From: Sergeia podlipaevii
Lineage: Eukaryota > Euglenozoa > Kinetoplastea > Trypanosomatida > Trypanosomatidae
Length of the DNA stretch: 15,707 nt
Direction of reading: 5' to 3'
Assembly: GCA_030849805.1 (NCBI GenBank)
Contig: JASANZ010001795.1
Span: 1-15,707 of the forward strand
The position numbers and the translations under genes were made by a program. Numbering within the stretch: position 1 is the first letter of the stretch; each line of letters begins with the position of its first letter. Positions 1 through 8,430 of the stretch are shown one piece after another. The notes beneath the pieces were generated by a model. It did no database searches. It saw only the letters and a list, made by a program, of their open reading frames with translations, and was not told the origin of the DNA.

Positions 1-2152
1 CCTCAACGTCGTCAAACTTTGCGGCAAGGAGTTCCTTGATAGAGAGATGGTATGAATGGTCTTTTGCAAAGCAAACGGCATCTCGGTACTGCGAAAACTC
101 TGGCCGGCCAGTCCTTCGCACTACGCCACCTTTGCTTCTGCCACCCTCCCTATTCCTCACCATATCTCTGTCGCCGACAACAACAGCGCTGTGGTCACCA
201 CCACCACTACCACCTCCACGACTCCGTTGCCGAGCTCCCCTACCGCCCGCTTGTTCTCGTCCACGAAATAGCCAGCGGCCTCGGCTTCCTCGTGTTGGTG
301 TCCAGAGATGGTTTGTTGCTGTGCTACCCACATATTGCTGCGATCCAGTAGATGCACGGGTGACACTGAAACGACGGCGCGAGGCCGGATCCAAGGCTTT
401 CCCGGCTTGAGAAGACGCTGGGCTTTCCCCTGGCGGCGTTGTGGCCGCACCAGACCACCTACCTCCTTCCTCTTGCCCTTCCTGCTTATCGCCATCACAC
501 AACGCGAGCGGCTCACCAGTAGTGAAAGAGCCTACTGTGCTCGCAAACGGACCATCCTCCCCACGGTGGGGCTGCATGTCCCCCTGCCACAGCGAAGACT
601 GCAGTGAGGCGTCCACCGCGTGCGGCTCCAGCCCACCACTGATGCCAGGAAATCGAGGCAGTGGGGCACCGCTTTTTCTCTTCTCGTGCTGCAAAGGGGT
701 TCTCGCAAGTGCCCTGCCGTACTCAGAACCATTGCCAATGGCCGCTTCCGAGGAAAAAGACTCTTCTGTGGCATTAGCGGCAGTGCCATGGGATAAAACA
801 TGAGGAGACTGCGCAGGATGTGAAGCGCTGCAAGGGGATGGTGTGCGGATGTGTGAGTGTTGCTGCGGGAAGCCAGTGCTAAAGCTAAAGCCCAAGTTGG
901 AGCCTTTGTCGATGATGGTCACATCTGAGGCGGCCAGCGACAGTGAGTGGGCGTGAATAGAAACATAAGACGGAGAGGTCGATACACCGCTGCCGCCACT
1001 AGCACCAGGTGCACCGGTGAAAGGGGTCAGCGATGGAGGAGCTGGAGAGGAGTTGAATATGTGGCATGAAAGAAAGCTTGGCAGCGGGTTGCGGCCTCGC
1101 ATCCACTCCGAGTTACCAAGGTTGCTGCCAGCGACACCACTACCACCACCACCGTGAGGCCTATGGAGTGGTGAGTTGGAGAAGAACGGCGCACCACTAC
1201 TCACAGGTGTTAGGCCCAAGTCAGAAGGCTCTTGATAGCAGCTACTACGACTGCTTATAACACTACTGCTGCTCATACTAGAGTAGCGTGCATGCTGCTG
1301 TGGAAAGGGATCACTGGAATCCTCTGCATGTTGGTCAAGCGCGCTATCGCTATCGCCTCGAACATAGAAATTAGGGGCATCTAACAGCTGAGCTGTCTTA
1401 TCGTCCTCGGTGTAGATAAAACCAGGGTCAGAGTACAGGATACCGGGGTGTCCTCGACTGGCACTTGCGTTGGCACAACAGTTGTTGGTCTGGAAACACA
1501 CACGATGCATGCTTGGGTAGATACCGGAAGCAGACATGGCGTCAGACACTGTGGAGCTACGAAGTGCTGGTGGCAGTGGCGATACTTGGCCGCTCTCTTC
1601 CCCAACTGAACTCTCTACTAAAGATAAAAGAGTGTCAGCGTGAATGACATTACCGGTTTCGTTGGTGTCATCGTGCTGGTGGTGGCAGTGGTCACCGTCA
1701 GCGGCGTTTGGCTGCTGTGTGGGGTGCGTAGTAAAGCAAGAAGCATTCGCAAGTCCTGCTGGTACAGAGTGGCTTCGTAGACCGCGGACTCGTCCCGCAT
1801 TCCACCAAGAGACCTGTGGTGTCTTGTTAGGCACCAACAGCGACACAAGTTGGGGCTCTTGTTCCCCGTGTGAATAGTAGCGAGGAGTAGTGCAAGCAGT
1901 GAGCGCATTTGTTGTCGTCGTCGCTTGTGCTCGAGAAGCATAACGTTCGCGATTTGGGCCGAGCGGCACCGTCGAGGAGCGATGTAGTGCCTGCCCCTTT
2001 GGGCCTCGAGGGCTGAGAATACTGTGTTCACTGTTGCTGAATATAACAATCGACTCGCATTCCGTCACGCTCGCTCCCGGACAGCTCTTCTCTCTGCCAC
2101 TCCCTACTGTCGCTGCTGCTGCGTCAACATCTCGAGGTGAAGTGACGCTCAT
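1..2152 (-). CDS. Long Ser/Pro-rich, RG-rich low-complexity protein, C-terminus cut by window edge
   Basis: I do not recognise this gene. Reading the minus strand from the ATG at 2152, I checked every codon to the left edge and found 717 sense codons and no stop, so this is one uninterrupted partial gene. An in-frame TAG lies upstream at 2198-2200. The predicted 5' leader, from the AG at 2373-2374, contains no other ATG, which supports this start. Residues 1 to about 615 are rich in Ser, Pro, Thr, Gly and His and look disordered, with poly-Ser and poly-Gly patches. Residues about 618-655 are an RG/RGG segment (for example GGRGARQRSRGGGSGGG), typical of RNA-binding or arginine-methylated proteins. 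The last visible 30 or so residues change character to an apparently folded stretch (FSQYRDAVCFAKD, then IKELLAAKFDD), suggesting a domain continuing beyond the window. RNA binding is inferred from composition only. The total length is unknown. Confidence 0.85.
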   Translation of the reverse strand, partial: MSVTSPRDVDAAAATVGSGREKSCPGASVTECESIVIFSNSEHSILSPRGPKGQALHRSSTVPLGPNRERYASRAQATTTTNALTACTTPRYYSHGEQEPQLVSLLVPNKTPQVSWWNAGRVRGLRSHSVPAGLANASCFTTHPTQQPNAADGDHCHHQHDDTNETGNVIHADTLLSLVESSVGEESGQVSPLPPALRSSTVSDAMSASGIYPSMHRVCFQTNNCCANASASRGHPGILYSDPGFIYTEDDKTAQLLDAPNFYVRGDSDSALDQHAEDSSDPFPQQHARYSSMSSSSVISSRSSCYQEPSDLGLTPVSSGAPFFSNSPLHRPHGGGGSGVAGSNLGNSEWMRGRNPLPSFLSCHIFNSSPAPPSLTPFTGAPGASGGSGVSTSPSYVSIHAHSLSLAASDVTIIDKGSNLGFSFSTGFPQQHSHIRTPSPCSASHPAQSPHVLSHGTAANATEESFSSEAAIGNGSEYGRALARTPLQHEKRKSGAPLPRFPGISGGLEPHAVDASLQSSLWQGDMQPHRGEDGPFASTVGSFTTGEPLALCDGDKQEGQEEGGRWSGAATTPPGESPASSQAGKALDPASRRRFSVTRASTGSQQYVGSTATNHLWTPTRGSRGRWLFRGREQAGGRGARQRSRGGGSGGGDHSAVVVGDRDMVRNREGGRSKGGVVRRTGRPEFSQYRDAVCFAKDHSYHLSIKELLAAKFDDVE

Positions 2153-2374
2153 ATGAAAGGCACACGTGTAAAGCTTTAAACAATAAAATATGATGCACTA
2201 TTTTTCTCTTTTTTTCTTTTTGTCAACTAGTATATATGAGAGTAGCAGCTCAATGCGTACTTCACTAAAAAATAATAGTGACTTACGTTAACGAGTAGGC
2301 AGCAACTCTAACAAATCCACGTATAAATTTTTTTTCGACTTGGCTACTTGCGTTTTCAAAAAAAATAAAGTCCT

Positions 2375-2403
2375 AATATATATATATATATATACATATA
2401 TAT
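2375..2403. repeat. (TA)n microsatellite
   Basis: Alternating A and T with one C interruption. On the coding strand it sits immediately before the AG predicted as splice acceptor of the downstream long gene. Confidence 0.9.
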
Positions 2404-3228
2404 GCAAAATGATAAACAAAATGTTTAATGGTACAAGCAAAGATGATAAATATCAAAAAATGAAAAAGAAAGTAATTCCTCTATATGACCTAAGAGGTAT
2501 ATATTGTATTATATTATACTACGTAATATAGGGTTATGGCAGTGTAAGCCTTCGTTCACACCTAAACACACAACAACAACAATAGCTAGCTAAAATAGAA
2601 GAGGTATATATATCTGCAAAATGAGTTTTCTTCTTATATAAAAAGAAAGCTGTCAATTGTTTACCTAATCAACTAATAAAAAGAAAAAGAAAGGTGTGTG
2701 TAAGATATGAGAACTTGTGCCCTTTTTTTTTTAAACGTCTTCCCGCAAAAAAAGAAAAGGCGCAAAGAGAGAACAATATGGGAAGATACTACACACACAC
2801 TCTTTTCTCTACTTTACTAGTACTAGCAAAATTACAAATAAAAATGTAAGTTGAATTGCAGATACAAGCAACAACAACAACAAAAAAAGAGAAGAAAAAA
2901 AATGATGATAATAGCTCTAAAGCATGCAGACGAAGCCAGACACTCCTTCAGTATTCTCCACAAAAAGTTTATAAATAGCAGCTAGGTGACCGATCCTTTA
3001 ATAAAAAAAAAGCCGATAACAAATGGTAAACAAACCATCTGTCAAACAACAGCATATCATTATGAAAATGCATTCCTTTTGTTGCTTCCCTTTATTGTTA
3101 CGTCAAGTAGCGGTTAATCGATGCGAAAAATTAGTAAGCATTCACAGACACACACACGCACAAACGTGCCAAGTTCAACACGCAGACGCACAGACAATGA
3201 TGAAAATCCTGAGAGTCTCCGCTCTATC

Positions 3229-3253
3229 TCTATCTCTTTCTCTCTCTCTCTCC
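3229..3253. repeat. (CT)n/(GA)n microsatellite just after TSR3 stop
   Basis: A CT-rich run on the plus strand, therefore a GA purine run in the mRNA, beginning about 10 nt beyond the TSR3 stop codon. It would lie in the 3' UTR. Confidence 0.85.
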
Positions 3254-3262
3254 TCACTATAT

Positions 3263-4105
3263 TCAACACTGCTCCCCATCAGATTTGTCCGTCTCACTCT
3301 CCTCGCCCTCAACAGCTTCATCCTCCTCCTCATCACTTGGCTCCTCCCACTTGCGGTGGTTCTGATTCTTCAGGCGACCCTTTCGCTGATTGAGGGGCTG
3401 AGCGTCCAGCAAGTCTATCGCGTCTAGATCCATGCCACGGCGTGCTTCACTCTCCTCCACTTCTGTATCTACAAACTTCTCCTGGAAGACCCGCACCTCA
3501 TCAGAGTTAGCGCACTTACGGTATCCCTCGAGCAGCTCCGCGTTGACGTCAAAGAAACTAGCCCCCCAGGAGAAGTACGCCATCACGTTGTGTGCGTCCT
3601 CTTCCAGTCCTACGATGGCCAGCGTACCAGCCAGAGCCTCAGCACAATTGAGTTTGGACGCGCGGCCGTAGTTAACGGGGTTTGCTGCGATGAGCAGAGG
3701 CAGCAGTCGCGGTGCCCCCATGCGCATCTTGGTCCATGGCACAGCGTCTAACTCCTTCCAAGAGCAGTCTACCACCGCCGCACCGTACTGGAGAACTGTA
3801 TCACGGTCAGCGGGACTCACAATTTCTGTCGCACTGGGTGTCAGCACCACCCCACCAAAAGCCTCTTGTAGTTTCAAAATACGCAGTGCGTTCAAGCGGT
3901 AGAGTTTCTTACCAGAGCACGCGTTAGGGTCACATTGCTCAAAGTCCCACATGGCGAGAGGCACACTAGTGGGATGGGCAGGGGGATCGTTGCTGTGGAA
4001 ACCACCGCGGCCACTGCCTCTCCCTCCCCGCCCGCCACCACGACCTCCTCCACGATAATGCTCAGCACTACCACCGCCACCTCTTCGAAAGTCGCCCTTC
4101 CCCAT
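3263..4105 (-). CDS. TSR3: TSR3-like 18S rRNA aminocarboxypropyltransferase
   Basis: TSR3 transfers the 3-amino-3-carboxypropyl group of S-adenosylmethionine to N1-methylpseudouridine in 18S rRNA, a late cytoplasmic step of small-subunit maturation. The 280-residue protein has the family signatures: MWDFEQCDPNACSGKKL (52-68), a leader-like metal-binding region; GGVVLTPSATEIVSPADRD (84-102); VVDCSWKELDAVPW (111-124); and the RLLPLLIAANPVNYGR core (133-148), followed by LNCAEALAGTL and FSWGASFFDVN. An RGG-rich head (residues 7-35) precedes the domain and a strongly acidic, Ser-containing tail (255-278) follows; acidic tails are common in TSR3 proteins. The start is the only ATG before the domain. 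It follows a pyrimidine tract and first AG at 4192-4193, with no upstream ATG in the leader. The gene stands alone in function among its neighbours apart from possible RNA-related ones. Confidence 0.95.
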   Translation of the reverse strand: MGKGDFRRGGGGSAEHYRGGGRGGGRGGRGSGRGGFHSNDPPAHPTSVPLAMWDFEQCDPNACSGKKLYRLNALRILKLQEAFGGVVLTPSATEIVSPADRDTVLQYGAAVVDCSWKELDAVPWTKMRMGAPRLLPLLIAANPVNYGRASKLNCAEALAGTLAIVGLEEDAHNVMAYFSWGASFFDVNAELLEGYRKCANSDEVRVFQEKFVDTEVEESEARRGMDLDAIDLLDAQPLNQRKGRLKNQNHRKWEEPSDEEEDEAVEGEESETDKSDGEQC

Positions 4106-4125
4106 TGCAAATGTGTAAGTAGGTA

Positions 4126-4143
4126 GTGTGTGTGTGTGTGTGT
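4126..4143. repeat. (GT)n microsatellite in TSR3 leader
   Basis: Nine GT units on the plus strand, (AC)n in the mRNA, about 20 nt upstream of the TSR3 start codon. Confidence 0.95.
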
Positions 4144-4191
4144 ACAACTCGCAGAGCCAACTTTATGTTCCTACTCCTGATACTTTCAAAT

Positions 4192-4268
4192 CTAGAATGC
4201 GCGATAGCAGTAAGCAATTGATAGAAGAAAAGGAAAGAAAGAAAGAAGAGTAGAAAAGAGAAGAAAAT
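4192..4268 (-). promoter_or_regulatory. Predicted trans-splice acceptor of TSR3
   Basis: On the minus strand a long pyrimidine tract (4223-4268, nearly all C and T) is followed by no AG until 4192-4193. The leader would be about 86 nt with no ATG before the annotated start. Assignment rests on the general kinetoplastid rule of tract plus first AG. Confidence 0.65.
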
Positions 4269-4603
4269 AGTTAAAAAAAAAAGATGACACACCAGGTAGG
4301 GAGTGGCACTTACAGAAACAAGTGTATAAAACAAAATCATTATTAAAAGTAGACACGCGTTCACAAAATATTTACGATTTGATGCATAGCTAACAACTAC
4401 CTTGTAGCAAATTCGTTCGTTACTATTATTATTATTATTTTTATTATTGACAGCTTCAGTTTAATCGTTGAATGCTTTCTTCTCTGCATTTTTTTTCTCT
4501 CTCCCAGTCACATCTCATCATCTTCATCGTTTACACCTCTCAGGGAAAGAGAGCCAACCGTACCGTTGATCAGCTTTCACAGGTTTTTCCCTCTTCTTGT
4601 CGT

Positions 4604-5044
4604 CTAGTATTTCTTCTGTCTCGTCTTTTTGGCTGAGGTCGAAGTTGTAGAGGCACAAGCGGCTTCGTCACTACTCTCCGTCTTCGCTAATGTAGTCCCG
4701 CTAAAGAAACCACCAGGGGCCACAGGTGCAGCCCCCCTGCTGGTAGTGGTCTTCGAAGCGCCTGGCAGCACACTCGAGAAGGACTTCTGCTCAGCCTGCA
4801 CCACCGCCGCCGCCGACCTACTTGCGCCATGCTCTTCCTCTCCTTCGGCACGCTCCATGCGCCTCGCCTTGGCTGTAGACATATTCACGTTGTCGATCGC
4901 CTGACCCATGGGCTCTTCCTCGTTGCGCTCCTCGCGGCTGCGCTTGGGCCTCATGCGCTTGGCGAGGTAGTCATCACGCTTCTTCTCCACTGCGCGAAGG
5001 TGATCAACGTAGTTCTGGCGCTTGACGCGATGCTTCTTGGGCAT
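4604..5044 (-). CDS. Basic Lys/Arg-rich hypothetical protein
   Basis: I do not recognise this 146-residue protein. Residues 1-42 are highly basic and probably helical (MPKKHRVKRQNYVDHL, then KKRDDYLAKRMRPKRSREER). The middle is acidic, then Ala/Ser/Thr-rich, and the end is basic again (KKTRQKKY). Basic blocks at both ends and no membrane segment or signal peptide suggest a nuclear or nucleolar protein, for example in ribosome assembly, but that is inference from composition only. The ATG at 5044 is the first in the predicted leader. Acceptor candidates are 5068-5069, 5143-5144 and 5221-5222. Coding-like GC content compared with the AT-rich flanks and intact length support a real gene. Confidence 0.7.
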   Translation of the reverse strand: MPKKHRVKRQNYVDHLRAVEKKRDDYLAKRMRPKRSREERNEEEPMGQAIDNVNMSTAKARRMERAEGEEEHGASRSAAAVVQAEQKSFSSVLPGASKTTTSRGAAPVAPGGFFSGTTLAKTESSDEAACASTTSTSAKKTRQKKY

Positions 5045-5142
5045 ATTTGCCCCTTCTTTTCTTTTGACTAGAAAGGAGAAGAAAGAAACGTACAGACGCT
5101 ATGTAAAACAAGAGGGGGCCTGTAATGAATGCTAAATAGCTG

Positions 5143-5187
5143 CTAGAAGAGAAGAAAAAAGAGAAAAAGAGATTGATAGAAAAGGAA
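5143..5187 (-). promoter_or_regulatory. Predicted trans-splice acceptor of basic orphan gene
   Basis: A pyrimidine tract (5145-5187 on the minus strand) leads directly to TCTAG with AG at 5143-5144, about 98 nt before the ATG and with no ATG between. A second tract ending in an identical TCTAG (AG at 5068-5069) could be used instead and would leave a leader of only about 23 nt. Confidence 0.55.
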
Positions 5188-5237
5188 CCCTTCAAGTATG
5201 CCGTGAGATGTGCCACGGTACTGCAAATATGAATAAT

Positions 5238-5238
<1 letters not shown>

Positions 5239-5279
<41 letters not shown>
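5239..5279. repeat. Compound (GT)11(GA)n microsatellite
   Basis: Eleven GT units pass without a break into about nine GA units. On the transcribed minus strand this reads (TC)n followed by (AC)n, with the first AG at 5221-5222, so it might itself act as a splice-acceptor pyrimidine tract. Confidence 0.95.
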
Positions 5280-5518
5280 CAAAATGCACAAAAAAAAAAT
5301 TGAAAGAAAAAGAAAGAAAAATGAAGGTCATTGATAATGCATTGGCAAAAAAAAAAGAAGAGAGATTCAAATTTCTTAAAGAAAATCAAAAAAGGAGAGG
5401 AGAAAAAGTGGCGAAACGACAAAACAAACTACTGTATGAGCGGACTCCACATATCGTGGAGTAGGATGTATCTTCATTGACATTCTATTGAATCATACAT
5501 GTGCATCTCATATCATGC

Positions 5519-5540
5519 ACACACGCACACACATACACAC
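5519..5540. repeat. Imperfect (CA)n run
   Basis: CA repeats with G and T interruptions in the spacer after CFAP100. Confidence 0.85.
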
Positions 5541-5616
5541 AATCATTCATATTTGCTATAGAAATGAATGAATCAGATCTTGTACATCAACATACTTCCT
5601 TCTGTGCCTCTTCTTT

Positions 5617-5631
5617 CACACACACACACAC
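5617..5631. repeat. (CA)n microsatellite
   Basis: Seven CA units in the CFAP100 downstream spacer. Confidence 0.9.
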
Positions 5632-5692
5632 GTACGCAAGGCACATTTTTTTTGTGCTGTCATAACATTCAATATTATCCAACTATACCCAC

Positions 5693-5712
5693 CACACACA
5701 CACACACACACA
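5693..5712. repeat. (CA)n microsatellite
   Basis: About ten CA units in the CFAP100 downstream spacer. Confidence 0.9.
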
Positions 5713-6022
5713 TAAATGCCCGCAATGAGCGCATAATCTATACACCTTAGCTCAAATATACAAGTATGTATATGTATAATCTCTACTTTACATGTTGGGG
5801 AATGAGAGGTCTCTCTTTCCCTCTCTCTCCTTTGCCCATAAAATGAACCTCACACAATCACGGACACAGATGATTTTAAATAAGATAAAATGCTCCTCCG
5901 CACAAATCGAGGTTGCGAGATCGGCGCTTATCCGGCAGCAGTAAAAAATGATGTAAAAGTGGAAAAGGGGTAAAGAAAAAAGGAAAAGAAGAACTGCTTT
6001 GTTGCTTTCAACTAGTAGATCG

Positions 6023-6052
6023 TGCACACACACAGACACACACACACACACA
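6023..6052. repeat. (CA)n microsatellite in CFAP100 3' UTR
   Basis: CA units with one G interruption about 45 nt beyond the CFAP100 stop; (GT)n in the mRNA. Confidence 0.9.
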
Positions 6053-6097
6053 TGGCGCTGACTGCTGTTGAGCGGGCGTGAACCATGCTTTAATATG

Positions 6098-8299
6098 CTA
6101 AACAAAGAACTCAGCGCCATCTTCGTCAGAGTCCGAAACACCATCTGTGCGCACCTTCTTTTCTTTCTCTGTCTCCTCCACGCAAATACGGGAGCGACGC
6201 AGCACCGGCTTGCCTGTCTGCCTCACCACTGATGCTTGTGAGCGCTCCAGTGCCTTGCGGATCTTATCTTCCTGCTCCGCTGCCTGCGCGGCCATATGCA
6301 CCTGTCGTGCCTGTCGCCTGCGCTCCTTATCGCTAGACTTCATGACAGCTTGAATCAAAGACTCCTCAACGCCGTTGGCAGGATCAGTGATGTAGCGGTG
6401 ATACTCCTCGAGTTTGTTCTCTATAATGGTCAGCATCTCAACAGGGCCCATGTTTGCCCCTGCCTCGTTCTGACCTGCGTCGTGTCCAGCCGCTCCGCTA
6501 CCGCCAGCCCCACCTGCAGCGGACTTCTTGCCTTTAACGGGAAGCTTGCGCGCTGCGGGTCGCCCAGCAATGGCTGAGCTACCCGTTCGCTCCGCACTGC
6601 CGGGCAACTTTGGTTTCCTCGGCACTTTACCAGCTCCCTTCATGGAGGACGCCACCGCAGAGGTTCCTTGGCGTGATTGCCCTTCAATGCCCTCACCACC
6701 CTCCGCCAATCCTGCCGCCTGCATCTTGTTCTGAGCCTCACGACTCTGTCTGGACGCAGTCACCGCCTTGATCGCGTTGTCGCCTATTGTCAGCGTGCGG
6801 AAGATGGCGCCAATGTTGCTCTCCACACGTGCCTTGAACACTTCTGGTGGCACATCCGCTGCTGCCGCCGCTGCCGCCGCCGCAGCAGCAGCGGAGCTAG
6901 ACTTGACCTCTCCACTCTTCGCTCCACCGCCAGCACCTCCCGAAGCACCAGCAGTGTTACTGCTCTCCAAAGCAGCTGAGCGACCCTCGAGCTGTTGCAT
7001 CTTCTCCTGCGCAAGACGGATCTTCTCCGCAAGAGCCCCCATTTGAGTATGGCGCTGCTGCGTCATGGCACGCATGTCCTCTCTCTCTGTCATGTAGTCC
7101 ATCGCAACCCCTTCAAGCTCCTCCTCCAGCTCCTGGCAATTCTGAATAAGAAAAAGATTGCCCTCTTCAACGTTCACAAAAACCTCCAGAAACTGATTCA
7201 CATCCTCAAAGTACATGGGCACCTCAGACTCATCAAACCTATCTAGCCTTTCCCTCGCTTCCTCGACTGTCAAGTCGTTGATCTCGTCGCGTATCAGCTG
7301 CGCGGCCTCCTCCACCTCCACCTGCACTCGAGCCTCTATCTCAGCGTGCAGCTCCTCTAGCTGCACGTCAAGGTCAGCCAGTTCCTCTTCCTCGTCATCA
7401 CCGGAGGCGTTACGGCCAGCCGCCATAAAATGCCTGCCAGCTGCCTCCTTCTTTCGTTGCTCGGCTTGCTCGTGTTCTGCAACAGCCTCCTCATGCTCTG
7501 CACGCAGCGTCTCAGCGCGCTGCTCATACTCCTCCTCGGCAGCAATCAGAATTTCCTCCGTCTTGCTGCTAATGTAGAACTCAATAAGAACGTCGTAGAA
7601 CCAACGGTGCTTAGAGAGGTCGTGCAGAAACTTCTTGTAGGCCTTGCAACTAGCAAGCTGCAGCTCCGTCGTTTTGATTTCAAGCTCAACGCGACTAATG
7701 AGTGAGGACAGCTTCTTGATTTCAATCGTCTTCTCTTCCTTTGCCTTTGTCTCGCTATCTGCCCTGCGTACAGCCGCGTCCTGCTCCAAGTTGCTATGCT
7801 TTAAGAAGTTGTTGAACTTCTCGCGCGTGCTCTCGAGCTGATCTTGCTGTTGATGCAACTTCTTCTCTGCGCGGTCTACGCTCTCCTCCAGCTTGCGAAT
7901 CTCCGATTTCTTTGTGGCTAGAGACATGCGCACAAGACCCACTTCGCGCTTCTTCTCAATAAACTTGTCGATGGTCATGCTTTCGCGAATCTCAAACACT
8001 GCAGCCGCATTCTTGCCGCTGCCAGCCTTCCCGCTTGCGTTGAAGGCTGGAGGCGCTCCGCCACAGGAGGCACCGTTGTTGGCAGCAGAGTGCGCAGTGT
8101 GATCAATGCGGTAGGAGCGACCGCTGTACGGAGCGAGTGCGGTGAGGTCCTTCTCCATCTCAGCGTCATCCTTGCGAATTTCATCGGCCAAGCGCTTGGA
8201 TGAAAAAATGGAAGGATCAACTGCGGCCCCAGTGCCTCCACCCTTTTTCTTTGAGCCTCCGCTCTTTCTAAATGGGTTGTCACTTGGACTATCTTGCAT
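6098..8299 (-). CDS. CFAP100: CFAP100/MIA1-like flagellar coiled-coil protein
   Basis: CFAP100 (MIA1, CCDC37) forms, with CFAP73, the MIA complex on the axoneme that regulates the I1/f inner dynein arm. The 733-residue protein carries the coiled-coil DUF4200 domain at about 110-229: it opens with MTIDKFIEKKREVGLVRMSL, includes FNNFLKHSNLEQDAA and closes with LQLASCKAYKKFLHDL. A second family block at 359-400 (YFEDVNQFLEVFVNVEE, then LFLIQNCQELEEELE) separates CFAP100 from other DUF4200 proteins. A poly-Ala tract of 13 residues (470-482) precedes another conserved-looking segment (PPEVFKARVESNIGAIFRTL). The rest is Gly/Ala-rich linker, a helical basic region and an acidic tail. The ATG at 8299 is the first in the leader predicted from the AG at 8431-8432; the frame stays open further upstream but without an ATG. 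CFAP161 lies about 3 kb upstream on the same strand. Confidence 0.88.
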   Translation of the reverse strand: MQDSPSDNPFRKSGGSKKKGGGTGAAVDPSIFSSKRLADEIRKDDAEMEKDLTALAPYSGRSYRIDHTAHSAANNGASCGGAPPAFNASGKAGSGKNAAAVFEIRESMTIDKFIEKKREVGLVRMSLATKKSEIRKLEESVDRAEKKLHQQQDQLESTREKFNNFLKHSNLEQDAAVRRADSETKAKEEKTIEIKKLSSLISRVELEIKTTELQLASCKAYKKFLHDLSKHRWFYDVLIEFYISSKTEEILIAAEEEYEQRAETLRAEHEEAVAEHEQAEQRKKEAAGRHFMAAGRNASGDDEEEELADLDVQLEELHAEIEARVQVEVEEAAQLIRDEINDLTVEEARERLDRFDESEVPMYFEDVNQFLEVFVNVEEGNLFLIQNCQELEEELEGVAMDYMTEREDMRAMTQQRHTQMGALAEKIRLAQEKMQQLEGRSAALESSNTAGASGGAGGGAKSGEVKSSSAAAAAAAAAAAADVPPEVFKARVESNIGAIFRTLTIGDNAIKAVTASRQSREAQNKMQAAGLAEGGEGIEGQSRQGTSAVASSMKGAGKVPRKPKLPGSAERTGSSAIAGRPAARKLPVKGKKSAAGGAGGSGAAGHDAGQNEAGANMGPVEMLTIIENKLEEYHRYITDPANGVEESLIQAVMKSSDKERRRQARQVHMAAQAAEQEDKIRKALERSQASVVRQTGKPVLRRSRICVEETEKEKKVRTDGVSDSDEDGAEFFV

Positions 8300-8305
8300 C
8301 TTCCC

Positions 8306-8323
8306 ACACACACACACACACAC
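8306..8323. repeat. (CA)n microsatellite in CFAP100 leader
   Basis: About nine CA units, (GT)n in the mRNA, starting 7 nt upstream of the CFAP100 ATG. Confidence 0.95.
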
Positions 8324-8430
8324 AAAGAAACAAAGAAACAACAAAAAAAAAACGGCTAAAAAGATGAGATGTAAATGACTGCCTGGTTCCCAAACTGAGA
8401 GAAGGCACAAAAAAAGGTATATATACTTCT

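Larger units (their letters stand above)
2153..3262. other. Intergenic region between TSR3-like gene and long RG-rich gene
   Basis: No convincing gene is present on either strand. The stretch is strongly AT-rich, with A-runs, a (TA)n run at 2375-2403, CAA triplets near 2570-2580 and 2867-2883, and a (CT)n run just past the TSR3 stop. On the coding (minus) strand a pyrimidine-rich stretch at about 2456-2474 is followed, with no earlier AG, by the AG at 2373-2374. That is a plausible trans-splice acceptor giving a leader of about 220 nt without an ATG. The rest is probably the 3' UTR of TSR3. Confidence 0.6.
4106..4603. other. Intergenic region between basic orphan gene and TSR3
   Basis: No gene is seen. 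It holds the TSR3 leader with a (GT)n microsatellite (4126-4143), a pyrimidine tract and acceptor AG on the minus strand (4192-4268), an ATT-triplet run near 4424-4447, and presumably the 3' UTR of the upstream basic-protein gene. Confidence 0.65.
5045..6097. other. Intergenic region after CFAP100, microsatellite-rich
   Basis: No convincing gene. It contains a compound (GT)n(GA)n run (5239-5279), several (CA)n runs (5519-5540, 5617-5631, 5693-5712, 6023-6052) and poly-A-rich stretches. Pyrimidine tracts on the minus strand at 5072-5089 and 5145-5187 are likely acceptor signals for the basic orphan gene. The remainder is probably the CFAP100 3' UTR. Short frames here translate into repeats such as HTHTHT or RERERE and are not credible. 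Confidence 0.65.

Noticed and set aside
157..2049. Several short frames on both strands between 36 and 2049, up to 143 codons
   Set aside because: All overlap the single 717-codon minus frame in other registers; they have low-complexity or compositionally odd translations and are shadows.
5237..5464. Plus-strand frame beginning with CVCVCV and RERERE
   Set aside because: The start is a translated (GT)n(GA)n microsatellite and the rest a Lys/Glu-rich reading of A/G-rich spacer.
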